Shown in pieces: positions 29,701 to 38,075 of a stretch of 64,000 bases of DNA. Position 1 is the first letter of the stretch; every line of letters begins with the position of its first letter. Made by a program: the position numbers and the translations under genes. Origin of the DNA: Vibrio sp. Isolate32 (lineage in GTDB: Bacteria > Pseudomonadota > Gammaproteobacteria > Enterobacterales > Vibrionaceae); contig NZ_JAKEUQ010000014.1 in NCBI RefSeq assembly GCF_022397955.1, positions 511 through 64,510 of the forward strand. Direction: 5' to 3'. The notes beneath the pieces were generated by a model. It was not told the DNA's origin and did no database searches. It saw only the letters and a list, made by a program, of their open reading frames with translations.

Positions 29701-29805
29701 TTTGGCCTACTTAATGCTTTATCTAAATGCTGCTTTAAGGGGGCGATTCTACATGACCTGAAGTATTTTCGAAATGCTGATATCGCCAGTTATGTTATTG
29801 ATGAG

Positions 29806-30576
29806 CTAAATATTTCCTTCGGAAGGGAAAATTGTTTGTTCAAGATGATGATTAAGGCGTCTTGCTGCCGAAGTTAAGTTATTTGAGCTTTCAATAAATG
29901 GTGCGACTTCTATTTTACCTTTCACCGCGACATGAAAAAAGGGCTTCGTTACTGGAACTTGATACCATTTCTTCTCTTTCGTTAAGAATGTCGGAGAAAC
30001 CGTAATATGAATTATACGTAGATTCGTTTGTGTTCGAGTGGCAATTTGTGCCGCACCACGCTGCAAGGGTGGTTTAATTCCGGGCGTTGTGCGAGTACCT
30101 TCTGGAAAAACTAGTAGGACATTGCCACGTGAAAAACGCTCTTCACAACGCTCTAAAAGATCGTCGGGCGCCTGATTTGGTATGTAGCCCGCGGCTTTGA
30201 CGATCCTTTTCATAAATAGGTTTTCCCAAATGGCTGATTTAACGAGGCAGTCACATTGGGGAAGCTGTGAGGCGATTAGCACGTAATCTATCAAGCTCGG
30301 ATGATTGGCAACAATAATACAGTTTCGATCTTCACGCAGCTGCTCAGCACCATCAATTCGGTAGTCAATTGCGCCTGTGAATTTCATGATTTGGCAAAAA
30401 GCGTTGAATGACAAGCGAATCAATCGCTGCGCTTTAAGTTCTCTTTTAATGATATTGGGAGTAGTTAGCGCGATAGTCGGTAAGATTAAGAAGCTTAATA
30501 CTAAGCCGCCTAGACCAAAGATGGTAAAGCAGAGGCCTGTGGCAAATACTCGCCAATATTGTTCTACTTTGCTCAT
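29806..30576 (-). CDS. apeD: PlsC-type lysophospholipid acyltransferase ApeD
   Basis: This 256-residue 1-acylglycerol-3-phosphate acyltransferase-like protein has the catalytic motif NHPSLID (HxxxxD) and the acceptor-binding motif FPEGTRTTPG. An N-terminal hydrophobic segment follows MSKVEQYWRVF. The start is taken at 30576, where ATG overlaps the apeC stop by one base (TAATG); a longer in-frame start would sit inside apeC. It may transfer the polyene acyl chain to a lipid acceptor. Confidence 0.82.
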   Translation of the reverse strand: MSKVEQYWRVFATGLCFTIFGLGGLVLSFLILPTIALTTPNIIKRELKAQRLIRLSFNAFCQIMKFTGAIDYRIDGAEQLREDRNCIIVANHPSLIDYVLIASQLPQCDCLVKSAIWENLFMKRIVKAAGYIPNQAPDDLLERCEERFSRGNVLLVFPEGTRTTPGIKPPLQRGAAQIATRTQTNLRIIHITVSPTFLTKEKKWYQVPVTKPFFHVAVKGKIEVAPFIESSNNLTSAARRLNHHLEQTIFPSEGNI

Positions 30577-31322
30577 TATAGCTTTCCGGCTTTTGCGTTG
30601 TTTAACCAAGTCCAATCTTGATGCTTACCGGTCACGGTCCAACTCTGAGAGTCCTGAAGGATGTTTTGTAGAGCCTGCAAGCCTTGTGGTAAGGGAGCGG
30701 CTAAGCTTTCGTTGGTAACAGTTCTTGATACGGAGTAATCACTTCCGGATGTGAGTACAAAGCCCAGAGCATAGTCGGCATAGTGTTCGGTTTCAAACTC
30801 TTGGTACAGTTGTGGCAGTGGTTGGTCGAAATCGATGACTAACACTCGGTGCGATGGATATTGGCTCAGGTAAAGGTAGGCTTCAATCAAAGCGTTGTGG
30901 AAAGTATCTTTTCCAGCCGCGATAGAGGTCAGAGGGATTGGCGCTTTTGCGGCAATGGTGGTTAACCCTGCTGCTGTGTTATGTACGGACTGTGAAAACG
31001 CCATTGGTGAGGCATCGTCACCTTCCAATATCGACTGAATCAAGGTTGCAGTTCGATGCAGCTCACCATGTCGACTGGCAAAAACCAGATAATCAATCGA
31101 GTTGTCTTTTAAGAGTGTCAATGCAGTTTGAACGGCCAATTTGCTCTGTAGGCTCATTCGGCGACGCATCATCGGTGGGATCGCTTTAAATTCAGTTGAG
31201 CCATCTTGAGGCCAATCTAAATTAGTGCTCCAGGCTTTCCATTCGGCATCAGAATTGAGACCAGCCGAGTTTGCAGACCATTTTTCAATATTAAACGACA
31301 TTAATTGGGATTGATTTGACAT
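30576..31322 (-). CDS. apeC: Chain length factor-like ketosynthase partner ApeC
   Basis: This 248-residue beta-ketoacyl synthase N-terminal-like protein is the first gene of the leftward operon. Around the usual nucleophile it reads QSVHNTAAGL instead of a TACSS-type motif, so the active cysteine is missing and the C-terminal half of a normal KS is absent. This agrees with a chain-length-factor role in a heterodimer with ApeO. A second possible ATG lies seven codons in, and no strong ribosome-binding site favours either. Confidence 0.78.
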   Translation of the reverse strand: MSNQSQLMSFNIEKWSANSAGLNSDAEWKAWSTNLDWPQDGSTEFKAIPPMMRRRMSLQSKLAVQTALTLLKDNSIDYLVFASRHGELHRTATLIQSILEGDDASPMAFSQSVHNTAAGLTTIAAKAPIPLTSIAAGKDTFHNALIEAYLYLSQYPSHRVLVIDFDQPLPQLYQEFETEHYADYALGFVLTSGSDYSVSRTVTNESLAAPLPQGLQALQNILQDSQSWTVTGKHQDWTWLNNAKAGKL

Positions 31323-31394
31323 AGAGTATTGATTTGCTTTGGGTCTAACTAAATACTATGCGTGCTTATAAATAAACACAGGTAAGGAATTTAA
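31323..31394. promoter_or_regulatory. Divergent promoter region of the APE locus
   Basis: Only 72 bases separate the starts of the leftward ape operon and the rightward lipoprotein-methyltransferase-oxidoreductase genes, so both promoters must lie here or within coding DNA. The stretch is AT-rich (TTTGCTTTGG, ACTAAATACTAT). No clear sigma-70 pair with standard spacing or known operator could be assigned. Confidence 0.5.
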
Positions 31395-31784
31395 ATGAAA
31401 TTACTAAAAATAGCCGTTTCAATGTTATTCATATTTGTTCTTGCAGGGTGTGGACGTGTCCAGCCTGTAATGAATGTTGAGGATACTCCAGTTGCACATA
31501 ATCTTCAAAGTAAACAGGTGAAATCAGCTATTTATGAATCTGCTGAAAATCGAGGTTGGTTAGTTTCTGAGGTTAAACCTGGCTTGATCCGCGCGGAATT
31601 GTATGTACGTTCACATCACGCAGTGGTTGATATGCCTTATAACGACAAATTTTACTCTATTCTTTACGTTAAATCAGAGAATTTGAAGTATGACGATGGT
31701 GAAATACACCGTAATTACAATCGCTGGGTTAATAACTTAAACGTTGATATTAAACGTAAGCTTGCACAAATGGCAGCTGAGTAA
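31395..31784 (+). CDS. Small lipoprotein of the APE locus
   Basis: The 129-residue product has a lipoprotein signal peptide ending VLAGC (lipidated Cys19), and GGTAAGGA about seven bases before the ATG gives a good ribosome-binding site. The mature part has no recognised catalytic motif; it contains ESAENRGWLVSEVKPGLIRAEL. It is the first rightward gene of the APE locus, 72 bases from apeC. It may correspond to the small protein named ApeA in other clusters, but that equivalence is not certain. Confidence 0.65.
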   Translation: MKLLKIAVSMLFIFVLAGCGRVQPVMNVEDTPVAHNLQSKQVKSAIYESAENRGWLVSEVKPGLIRAELYVRSHHAVVDMPYNDKFYSILYVKSENLKYDDGEIHRNYNRWVNNLNVDIKRKLAQMAAE

Positions 31785-31814
31785 CCCGCTAATATTTTTT
31801 AAGTTAGGTTTTTC

Positions 31815-32888
31815 GTGTCGGAATATAAAATAGATCCATTCAATGCATTAGAAGCAAAAACAGAAGCACAAAAATTATCTTTTGCTCCTGTTGTTTTTCA
31901 TACTGCTCGTACACTTCGTGATTTAGGTATTTTAAAAGCGCTCGATGATGCGGGGAGCGATGGCTTACCTGCCGAGACCATTTCAGAAATAACAGCTGTA
32001 TCTGAATATGGTGTGAAAGTGTTACTTGATATGGCGCTTAGCGCTCATATTGTTGTTTGGGAAAAGCCTAACTATCAGATAGCCAACCTTGGATTCTACC
32101 TGTTGCACGACGGCATGACCAACGCAAACATGGATTTCACAGCCGATGTTTGTTACGCCGCGATGATGCATCTCACTGAAGCGATTGAAGAGGGCACTCC
32201 TGCTGGTTTGAAGGAGTTAGGGGATTGGGAGACGATCTACCAAGGCTTGTCTCAATTACCTGAAAAAGCGAAAGAAAGCTGGTTCAAGTTTGACCACTTT
32301 TATTCTGATCGCTCATTCCCAGTTTTGCTTGAGAAGGTTTTCAGCAAGAAACCTAAATCGCTGGTGGATATTGGCGGCAATACAGGCAAATGGGCGATGC
32401 AGTGTTGCAACCATGACTCTGATGTTGAAGTCACGATTGTTGATTTACCACAGCAGCTAGAAATGGCAATGGCTAACGCTAAGCAACATGGCCATCAAAA
32501 CAGAGTAATGCCTTTCCCGGCCAACATGCTAGATAAGCAACAAGCGCTGCCAAGGGGCGCGGATGTTTGGTGGATGAGCCAGTTCCTAGATTGCTTCTCG
32601 CCAATGGAAATCCTTAGCATCTTAAAGCGTGTCCGCTCTCATATGTCAGAACAAGCGACCGTTTATATCCTTGAATTGTTTTGGGATGCACAGAAATACG
32701 ATGCGGCTTCTTATAGCTTAAACGCGACTTCGCTTTACTTTACGTGCTTGGCAAACGGCAACAGTCGTTTTTACCGCAGTGAAGATTTCTTAGAGATAGT
32801 TGAAGAAGCGGGCTTTGAAGTGGTGACTCGCACCGATGATATTGGTCTTGGTCATACGCTTCTTGAATTGAAAGCTAGCGCGCAATAA
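31815..32888 (+). CDS. SAM-dependent O-methyltransferase-like enzyme
   Basis: The 357-residue protein has a plant-type O-methyltransferase layout: an N-terminal winged-helix dimerisation domain (about residues 20-110) and a C-terminal Rossmann domain with the SAM motif LVDIGGNTGKWAM near residue 188 and VTIVDLPQQLEMA. It starts with GTG (GTGTCGGAATAT) at 31815. APE head groups are commonly methylated or methoxylated, so it probably acts on the aryl group or its precursor (the ApeB role in other clusters). The exact position modified is unknown. Confidence 0.75.
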   Translation: MSEYKIDPFNALEAKTEAQKLSFAPVVFHTARTLRDLGILKALDDAGSDGLPAETISEITAVSEYGVKVLLDMALSAHIVVWEKPNYQIANLGFYLLHDGMTNANMDFTADVCYAAMMHLTEAIEEGTPAGLKELGDWETIYQGLSQLPEKAKESWFKFDHFYSDRSFPVLLEKVFSKKPKSLVDIGGNTGKWAMQCCNHDSDVEVTIVDLPQQLEMAMANAKQHGHQNRVMPFPANMLDKQQALPRGADVWWMSQFLDCFSPMEILSILKRVRSHMSEQATVYILELFWDAQKYDAASYSLNATSLYFTCLANGNSRFYRSEDFLEIVEEAGFEVVTRTDDIGLGHTLLELKASAQ

Positions 32889-32913
32889 CACATAACAAAC
32901 ATGGCTTAAATTA

Positions 32914-34155
32914 ATGAAAAAACTGTCTACTCAAGTAGTGATCATCGGAGCTGGGCCATCAGGGTCTATTGCCGCGTCTTTATTACACAAAAAAGGCATC
33001 GATGTTCGAGTAATCGAAAAGAGCGTGTTCCCTCGCTTCTCAATTGGCGAAAGCCTGTTACCCGCTTGTATGGAAGTGATTGAACAAGCTGGCATGACCG
33101 ACGCGGTGACCCAGGCTAACTTCCAACACAAAGATGGTGCAGCATTTCGTAAAAATGGTGTGTACACCGCGTTCAATTTTGAAGATAAGTTCTCTACTGG
33201 ACCGGGAACCACGTTTCAGGTTCAACGTGGTGCTTTTGATAAGGTGCTTGCTGATAAAGCAAAGGCACAAGGTGTCATTATCGATTACCAGCATGAGTTG
33301 ACGGGCATTAATTTTACTGACGACAGCACTATTTTAGACGTTCAAGTGCTTGATGGAGAAAGCTATCAGCTAGAAGCACAGTACGTTTTGGATGGCAGTG
33401 GTTTTGGTCGAGTACTGCCGAAGATGCTTGATCTGGAAGAGCGATCATCACTTCCACCTCGTAAAGCGATTTTCACGCACATTAACGATCGTATTGCTGA
33501 GGTGGATACTGAGCTAGATTATGACCGAAACAAAATTCTAATCTCTGTGCACCCAACTAACCCTGATGTTTGGTATTGGTTGATCCCGTTTAGCAACGGT
33601 GTTTCTTCATTTGGTGTAGTAGGCGAACCGAAGTTCTTTGAATCTTACCCAGAAGATAAGGTTGCCGCGATTAAGCAGTTGGCAATGGAAGAGCCGGGAC
33701 TGGTGGAAATACTGGCAAACGCTGAGTATCCAAATCCTGCAGGTGAGATAGGTGGTTATTCTGCTAACGTGAAGCATCTTGCAACTGACAAATACGCACT
33801 ACTGGGGAATGCTGGTGAGTTTCTTGATCCTGTGTTCTCGTCAGGCGTTACGATTGCGATGAAATCGGCACAGTTTGCGGTTGAGTGTGTGGAAAAGCAG
33901 CTTAACGGCGAGAAGGTCGATTGGGAGCGTGAGTATGCCGATCCATTGATGGTCGGTGTAAACACCTTCAGAACGTATGTTGAGGGGTGGTATTCCGGTA
34001 CGTTGCAGGATGTGATTTTCTATCAAGATCCTAACCCTAAGATTAAACAAATGGTGTGCTCGATTTTAGCGGGCTACGCATGGGATCAAACCAATCCTTA
34101 TGTGAAAGACTCAATACGCCGGTTAACGACGCTGGCAGAGATCTGCCGAAGCTAG
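32914..34155 (+). CDS. FAD-dependent oxidoreductase with flavin-halogenase motifs
   Basis: The 413-residue flavoprotein has the GxGxxG motif (GAGPSG, residues 12-17), then FPRFSIGESLLP and a lysine, K73, in ANFQHKDGAAF where flavin-dependent halogenases carry the catalytic Lys. WYWLIP at residues 220-225 matches the halogenase WxWxIP motif. A second FAD motif is near GNAGEFLDPVFSSGV. Related halogenase-like proteins occur in pigment clusters such as xanthomonadin. It may halogenate or hydroxylate the aryl head group. A geranylgeranyl-reductase-type enzyme is the alternative. It ends the rightward APE unit before a terminator. Confidence 0.75.
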   Translation: MKKLSTQVVIIGAGPSGSIAASLLHKKGIDVRVIEKSVFPRFSIGESLLPACMEVIEQAGMTDAVTQANFQHKDGAAFRKNGVYTAFNFEDKFSTGPGTTFQVQRGAFDKVLADKAKAQGVIIDYQHELTGINFTDDSTILDVQVLDGESYQLEAQYVLDGSGFGRVLPKMLDLEERSSLPPRKAIFTHINDRIAEVDTELDYDRNKILISVHPTNPDVWYWLIPFSNGVSSFGVVGEPKFFESYPEDKVAAIKQLAMEEPGLVEILANAEYPNPAGEIGGYSANVKHLATDKYALLGNAGEFLDPVFSSGVTIAMKSAQFAVECVEKQLNGEKVDWEREYADPLMVGVNTFRTYVEGWYSGTLQDVIFYQDPNPKIKQMVCSILAGYAWDQTNPYVKDSIRRLTTLAEICRS

Positions 34156-34216
34156 GACATCTACTTGGTGCGTGGCAATATTCCAAAGCGCTAAGATGAC
34201 GATTCTAGAAATAAAC

Positions 34217-34241
34217 ACAGCCGTAAGTGCGGCTGTTTTTG
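34217..34241 (+). terminator. Terminator ending the rightward APE genes
   Basis: ACAGCCG (34217-34223) pairs with CGGCTGT (34230-34236) and is followed by a T run. Confidence 0.9.
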
Positions 34242-34280
34242 TATTCGTCCATAGGGAATTGGCTTTGTCTATTTTGCGGG

Positions 34281-34787
34281 TTACTTGAGGTCGATGCTGT
34301 TTAGGCGTCCCATGAATATGAGTAAATCAATCACATCTTTGTGAGCATCAAGTAGTGCGCGCTTAGTTTGGCTGTAAGCGGCCAGTCTACCGTGCTTTCT
34401 GATGGAGCAGACTTTGGTCTTGTATTTGTAACCGCCGTCATCGGAGAGCACTCGCCATTTCGCGATATAACACTCATCACGATGCTCAGGGTCACTTTGT
34501 GTTGGGTTTGGCTTGAATACGATCTTAGGCTCTAAACTATGAGGCAGACGCGTCATAAGATAGGGCTCTCTGAGGACTTTGGGCCAAAACTTACCCCAAA
34601 GCTGTCTGCCCAGTTCATCTCTTAATTTGATGGTTTTCTTCAGTGCTTTATCTTCACCCATACGAACAAAACCAACCGAACGATGCAGCACCGTATCTTC
34701 GGGAGTATGGATGTGGATCTTAAAAGCGGTTTTACCTTTCGAGATAAAGCGGTAACCGGTAGCACCAATTAGATTATTCTGACTCAT
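34281..34787 (-). CDS. Conserved hypothetical protein, possibly AP2-domain-like
   Basis: The 168-residue soluble basic protein has no signal peptide. Residues about 8-62 (TGYRFISKGKTAFKIHIHTP, then SVGFVRMGEDKALKKTIKLR) resemble the beta-strands and helix of AP2-type DNA-binding domains, a weak resemblance seen by eye. Vibrio homologues sometimes carry a transporter-component label, but nothing here suggests transport: no lipobox, export signal or ligand-binding fold. It stands alone between the APE locus and flgT. Function unknown. Confidence 0.5.
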   Translation of the reverse strand: MSQNNLIGATGYRFISKGKTAFKIHIHTPEDTVLHRSVGFVRMGEDKALKKTIKLRDELGRQLWGKFWPKVLREPYLMTRLPHSLEPKIVFKPNPTQSDPEHRDECYIAKWRVLSDDGGYKYKTKVCSIRKHGRLAAYSQTKRALLDAHKDVIDLLIFMGRLNSIDLK

Positions 34788-34859
34788 AGTTTACTAAATG
34801 ATGATTATGTTATTAATAAGATTACGACAAATACGTAAAAATCGAAACTAATCACCATG

Positions 34860-34895
34860 AAAAAAATAAAGCCTTAACACTTTTGCTAAGGCTTT
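34860..34895 (-). terminator. Terminator after flgT
   Basis: AAAGCCTTA (34868-34876) pairs with TAAGGCTTT (34887-34895). On the minus strand the stem runs into a T tract (complement of 34860-34867), as expected for the end of the leftward flgT transcript. Confidence 0.85.
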
Positions 34896-34926
34896 ATTAG
34901 ATACTGTGTGTGGTGAGTGCCGCTAA

Positions 34927-36060
34927 CTACATGATTTTCTCCATCACATCACCGATTTGAATGCTTCCCGCAAGGCTTGGCTGATCAATCGTGAGTTCCG
35001 CTTCGTTTTCGTAAACGCGAGAAACCGTTAGGGTGATGTCGCTTTGAGAAACCTTATTGTGTGGCAAACCGCGTTGGTCGATAAACGAACCTGTGTGCCA
35101 CAGTTGCAACTTGTCACCTTGTTGTACGCCATGCATTCGACCTAAATCAATGGTCACAGTGTTCCCAAATACCGCTGCAACCTCTGGAAGAGTGATCTTA
35201 CATGACACTTCAGATTCCAAGTCCAACATAATATTGCGGCTAACACGCAGCATCATGCTGCCGTACGTTGATGCCCAGAAACGGGCACTGCGGGTGTCGA
35301 CTTCACTGGTCTTAGCAAACGGCCACTTTGCCACTTCACGATAGCTGCGTGTGTAGATCTGGTGTCCCGTCTTACCATCGAAGACTTGCATCTCTAACGC
35401 AAACTGACGGTTGATGATGTCATCTTTTAATAGCTTTGATTCGATGGTTGCCGTTAAGTCAGTAATCTCACCACTGATGATGTACTGCGCGCCGGTATCC
35501 TGTGCGATCATCTTGATCACTTCTGGTCGGCGTTTATCGATGTCGTAGTTGGTAGTGCCAACAGACACGAAGCTGCGTGACTCTTTGGCTAACTGTCTGT
35601 CAACCACATGGCTGAAGTCGTCACCGATGTTGTAGATTCTGCCCATCACGGCTTGTTGTGGAGAGGTGACATCGATATTACCCACCAAGAAGGTTTTCTT
35701 GTATTGGCTCTCATGGCAAGCATTTGCCGAAGGGTAGATGTCGATCCTTGCGGTGATCATTAAATTGCCACCGCGTTTCTTCTCTTTATCAACCAAGATG
35801 TAGCGTACTTCGTGGTTAGTAAATTGGTATTCCTTTTTCTTGCCATCTAAATAAGGCGTTAGGTTAGCAATACTGCCGATGTCAGCACCTGAGAACTGGA
35901 TAGCTTTATATACTGCGTCTTCCAGAGCGTGGATCCTAGCCGTCTCTTCTGACGATACGATGGTTGCTGTACCGGTAACTTCATACCATGAGGCATGAGC
36001 ACTGAAACTTGTGATTATCAGTGAACCTATTGAAAATAAGTAAGAAATTATTTTTATCAT
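34927..36060 (-). CDS. flgT: Flagellar H-ring assembly protein FlgT
   Basis: FlgT forms the outer H ring around the basal body of the Vibrio sodium-driven polar flagellum and helps anchor the stator ring. The 377-residue product has a signal peptide (ending AHA before SWYEVTG). The N-terminal domain is recognisable from VTGTATIVSSEETARIHALE, the middle part carries DDFSHVVDRQL, and the C-terminal domain starts near VAAVFGNTVTIDLGRMHGVQ. It is transcribed away from flgOP with its own sigma-54-type promoter. Confidence 0.92.
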   Translation of the reverse strand: MIKIISYLFSIGSLIITSFSAHASWYEVTGTATIVSSEETARIHALEDAVYKAIQFSGADIGSIANLTPYLDGKKKEYQFTNHEVRYILVDKEKKRGGNLMITARIDIYPSANACHESQYKKTFLVGNIDVTSPQQAVMGRIYNIGDDFSHVVDRQLAKESRSFVSVGTTNYDIDKRRPEVIKMIAQDTGAQYIISGEITDLTATIESKLLKDDIINRQFALEMQVFDGKTGHQIYTRSYREVAKWPFAKTSEVDTRSARFWASTYGSMMLRVSRNIMLDLESEVSCKITLPEVAAVFGNTVTIDLGRMHGVQQGDKLQLWHTGSFIDQRGLPHNKVSQSDITLTVSRVYENEAELTIDQPSLAGSIQIGDVMEKIM

Positions 36061-36157
36061 CTATTTGTTACCAGTTGGGTATAAATATTGCTTAACAAAT
36101 AACTATAAGCTTGAAGCTGACTTAAGTGCGTTTTTCTTAATCTGAACCATTAATGAA

Positions 36158-36175
36158 AAGCAAAGACTGTTCCAA
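36158..36175 (-). promoter_or_regulatory. Sigma-54 promoter of flgT
   Basis: On the minus strand, TTGGAACAGTCTTTGCTTTT has GG (complement of 36172-36173) and GC (complement of 36160-36161) separated by exactly ten bases. It lies about 100 bases upstream of flgT. Confidence 0.75.
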
Positions 36176-36252
36176 CATTGTAATCCATTCAAAAGAATAA
36201 TGGTGAGAACATATTGGAACAGGTAGCACTAAAACTATCTGGAGATTAGATA

Positions 36253-36888
36253 ATGAAAAAATGGCTCGTAGTAATGAGTGTCATGTTACTGACATCATGC
36301 GCTTATTCGCCGATCTATAACGGTAAGACTGAGTACGCAGGCAGTCAGTTTATGCTGATGGGCAGCCCTCGCCACACCATGGATTTCTTTGTTGAAAGCA
36401 TGACCGAAGACTTGATCGTGTCGAATACAAGTATCTCAGCAAGAACGCCTATTGCGATCACCTCGTTTGTTGACCTGCAACACATGGACACAACAAACTG
36501 GCTTGGTAACTCGGTATCAGAAGGTTTCATTCATCAGTTTCAGCGTCGTGGTTTCAAGGTGGTTGATTTTAAAACCACGGGTTCTATCCAGGTAACTCAT
36601 CAAGGTGACTTTGCGATAAGCCGTGACTGGAAAGATTTAGCTCAAGAGCAAGACGTTCAATACGTACTAACGGGTACTATGCTGCGCCAAGAGGGTGGTG
36701 TACTTGTGAATGCTCGAGTGGTGGGCATGCAAACTCGTATCGTTGTGGCTTCTGCACAAGGCTTCTTACCGGCAGACCGTATTGGTCGTGATCTCGATAC
36801 TCTCAACAGTATTCGAACTCAAGATGGTGTGATCATTCGCTCTGACCCAACGATCAGCCAGCCTTATACTGTTATTCTTCGCCCTTAG
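36253..36888 (+). CDS. flgO: Flagellar outer-membrane lipoprotein FlgO
   Basis: FlgO is needed for outer-membrane-associated basal body structure and stability in Vibrio. The 211-residue product has a lipoprotein signal with LLTSC (Cys17) and a FlgO domain including ITSFVDLQHMDTTNWLGNSV and VLTGTMLRQEGGVLVNARVV. GGAGA precedes the ATG. It is followed by flgP after nine bases, forming the flgOP unit divergent from flgT. Confidence 0.92.
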   Translation: MKKWLVVMSVMLLTSCAYSPIYNGKTEYAGSQFMLMGSPRHTMDFFVESMTEDLIVSNTSISARTPIAITSFVDLQHMDTTNWLGNSVSEGFIHQFQRRGFKVVDFKTTGSIQVTHQGDFAISRDWKDLAQEQDVQYVLTGTMLRQEGGVLVNARVVGMQTRIVVASAQGFLPADRIGRDLDTLNSIRTQDGVIIRSDPTISQPYTVILRP

Positions 36889-36897
36889 GAGTTCGAG

Positions 36898-37329
36898 ATG
36901 AAGAAGTTAATGTTTGTAGTTGCCGCTTTACTGCTTGTTGGCTGTCAGCCTCTGCAGAGCATGAGACCAGACGATTTCTTGGTTGCCGTTGGTTACGCGA
37001 GTATCAGTGAACAAAAAGGTCGCAACGACGAAGAGAAGCGTATCCGTGCGATGAGAGCCTCTAAGATTGATGCTTATCGCGAACTTGCAGAACAAGTTTA
37101 TGGTATGCGAGTGAGCGGCCGTGCTGAACTTGAAGATCAACGCCTTGGTACAGAGCGCACATCTGGTGCGGTTGATGGGGTTATCCGAGGTGCAGAAGTA
37201 GTGCGCAGTTACCCAGTAGGCGATAGCTACGTGACCGAGCTTCAGTTGGATATTCGCAAGATGGATCAATTACGTAACTACGGTGAAGTTCAAGCAGTAC
37301 CAGAGAAGAGACAGCAAACACTGTTCTAG
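36898..37329 (+). CDS. flgP: Flagellar outer-membrane lipoprotein FlgP
   Basis: FlgP forms part of the flagellar basal disk/outer-membrane structure. The 143-residue LPP20-family lipoprotein has the lipobox LVGC and the segment IRAMRASKIDAYRELAEQVY followed by VDGVIRGAEVV, typical of the family. AGGAG stands just before the ATG. The transcript ends at the hairpin at 37407. Confidence 0.92.
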   Translation: MKKLMFVVAALLLVGCQPLQSMRPDDFLVAVGYASISEQKGRNDEEKRIRAMRASKIDAYRELAEQVYGMRVSGRAELEDQRLGTERTSGAVDGVIRGAEVVRSYPVGDSYVTELQLDIRKMDQLRNYGEVQAVPEKRQQTLF

Positions 37330-37406
37330 TATCAGTGAATAAATGATATTGGTTGCCAGTCGCTTTCCAGATGGCGTATCGGCAATCAATAACTCATATC
37401 AATGAG

Positions 37407-37441
37407 AAAGCGGCAAGTATGAAAATACTTGCCGCTTTTTT
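37407..37441 (+). terminator. Terminator after flgOP
   Basis: A perfect 14-bp stem (AAAGCGGCAAGTAT with ATACTTGCCGCTTT) with a four-base loop is followed by T residues; its A-rich left edge could also work for flgN on the other strand. Confidence 0.95.
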
Positions 37442-37510
37442 GTTTATCGTAATCATGGGCGTACTTTCAGGAGTGTGGCTTTTGATTGGAGTCGGAATAT
37501 AGATAGGCTG

Positions 37511-37546
37511 AGATACAGATACAGATACAGATATAGATACAGATAC
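37511..37546. repeat. Hexanucleotide tandem repeat (AGATAC)6
   Basis: Six head-to-tail copies of AGATAC, the fourth ending in T, lie between the convergent flgP and flgN genes, 43 bases from the flgN stop codon. It is non-coding. Confidence 0.95.
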
Positions 37547-37588
37547 AAGCAGGACAGGGCTAGTAGTGTTGTTGAAGCGGTAGCTTGA

Positions 37589-38014
37589 CTAGGCTTTTAC
37601 GTTGGTTCCCAGCGTTGAAATAGTGTGCGTTTGGCCGCCAGCGTTATAAGTCATTCCAATCTTGCCGTGGCTTTGCTGCATCATGTTGCTGAGTTTTTTG
37701 AAGCTGAGGTGTGCTCGATTTAGTGCTTCGCCATTCATCAGATTCGCTTGATGACAATCGTGCACAATAGACTTGATGGTTGAGACTAACTGAGCGAGTT
37801 CAGGATTCTCGGTCAGTTCTGAGATATTGCTATGGGCAGCGATGCGCTGATCGGTGGATCTTAGTTGTTCGACAAGGACCACTTTTTCTTTGGCGATTCG
37901 CTCAATATCCGTTGACTGTCGGCTCGTAATAGCGGTTTTCTCTGAACTTAATAATTCAGATAAGGCTTTGGCATTTTGAAGTTGGAAATTAACTAAATCT
38001 GCTAGTGCCGCCAT
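37589..38014 (-). CDS. flgN: Flagellar export chaperone FlgN
   Basis: FlgN is the cytoplasmic chaperone for the hook-filament junction proteins FlgK and FlgL, whose genes lie at 49-52 kb. The 141-residue helical protein starts MAALADLVNFQLQNAKALSE, with a long helix rich in Glu, Lys and Gln, and a C-terminal amphipathic region (LSFKKLSNMMQQ). Position after flgM and length fit. Low sequence conservation is normal for the family. Confidence 0.87.
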   Translation of the reverse strand: MAALADLVNFQLQNAKALSELLSSEKTAITSRQSTDIERIAKEKVVLVEQLRSTDQRIAAHSNISELTENPELAQLVSTIKSIVHDCHQANLMNGEALNRAHLSFKKLSNMMQQSHGKIGMTYNAGGQTHTISTLGTNVKA

Positions 38015-38075
38015 AACGTAAACCTATCAATAACCTCGTGTGCTCTAAGTTAATCACTCAATATGAAGGGAGTGC

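Noticed and set aside
36200..36240. Sigma-54 promoter for flgO in TTGGAACAGGTAGCAC
   Set aside because: The GG and GC are only eight bases apart instead of ten, so the element is not accepted.
37511..37546. CRISPR-like repeat
   Set aside because: Six-base units without spacers are a simple microsatellite; no cas genes are present.
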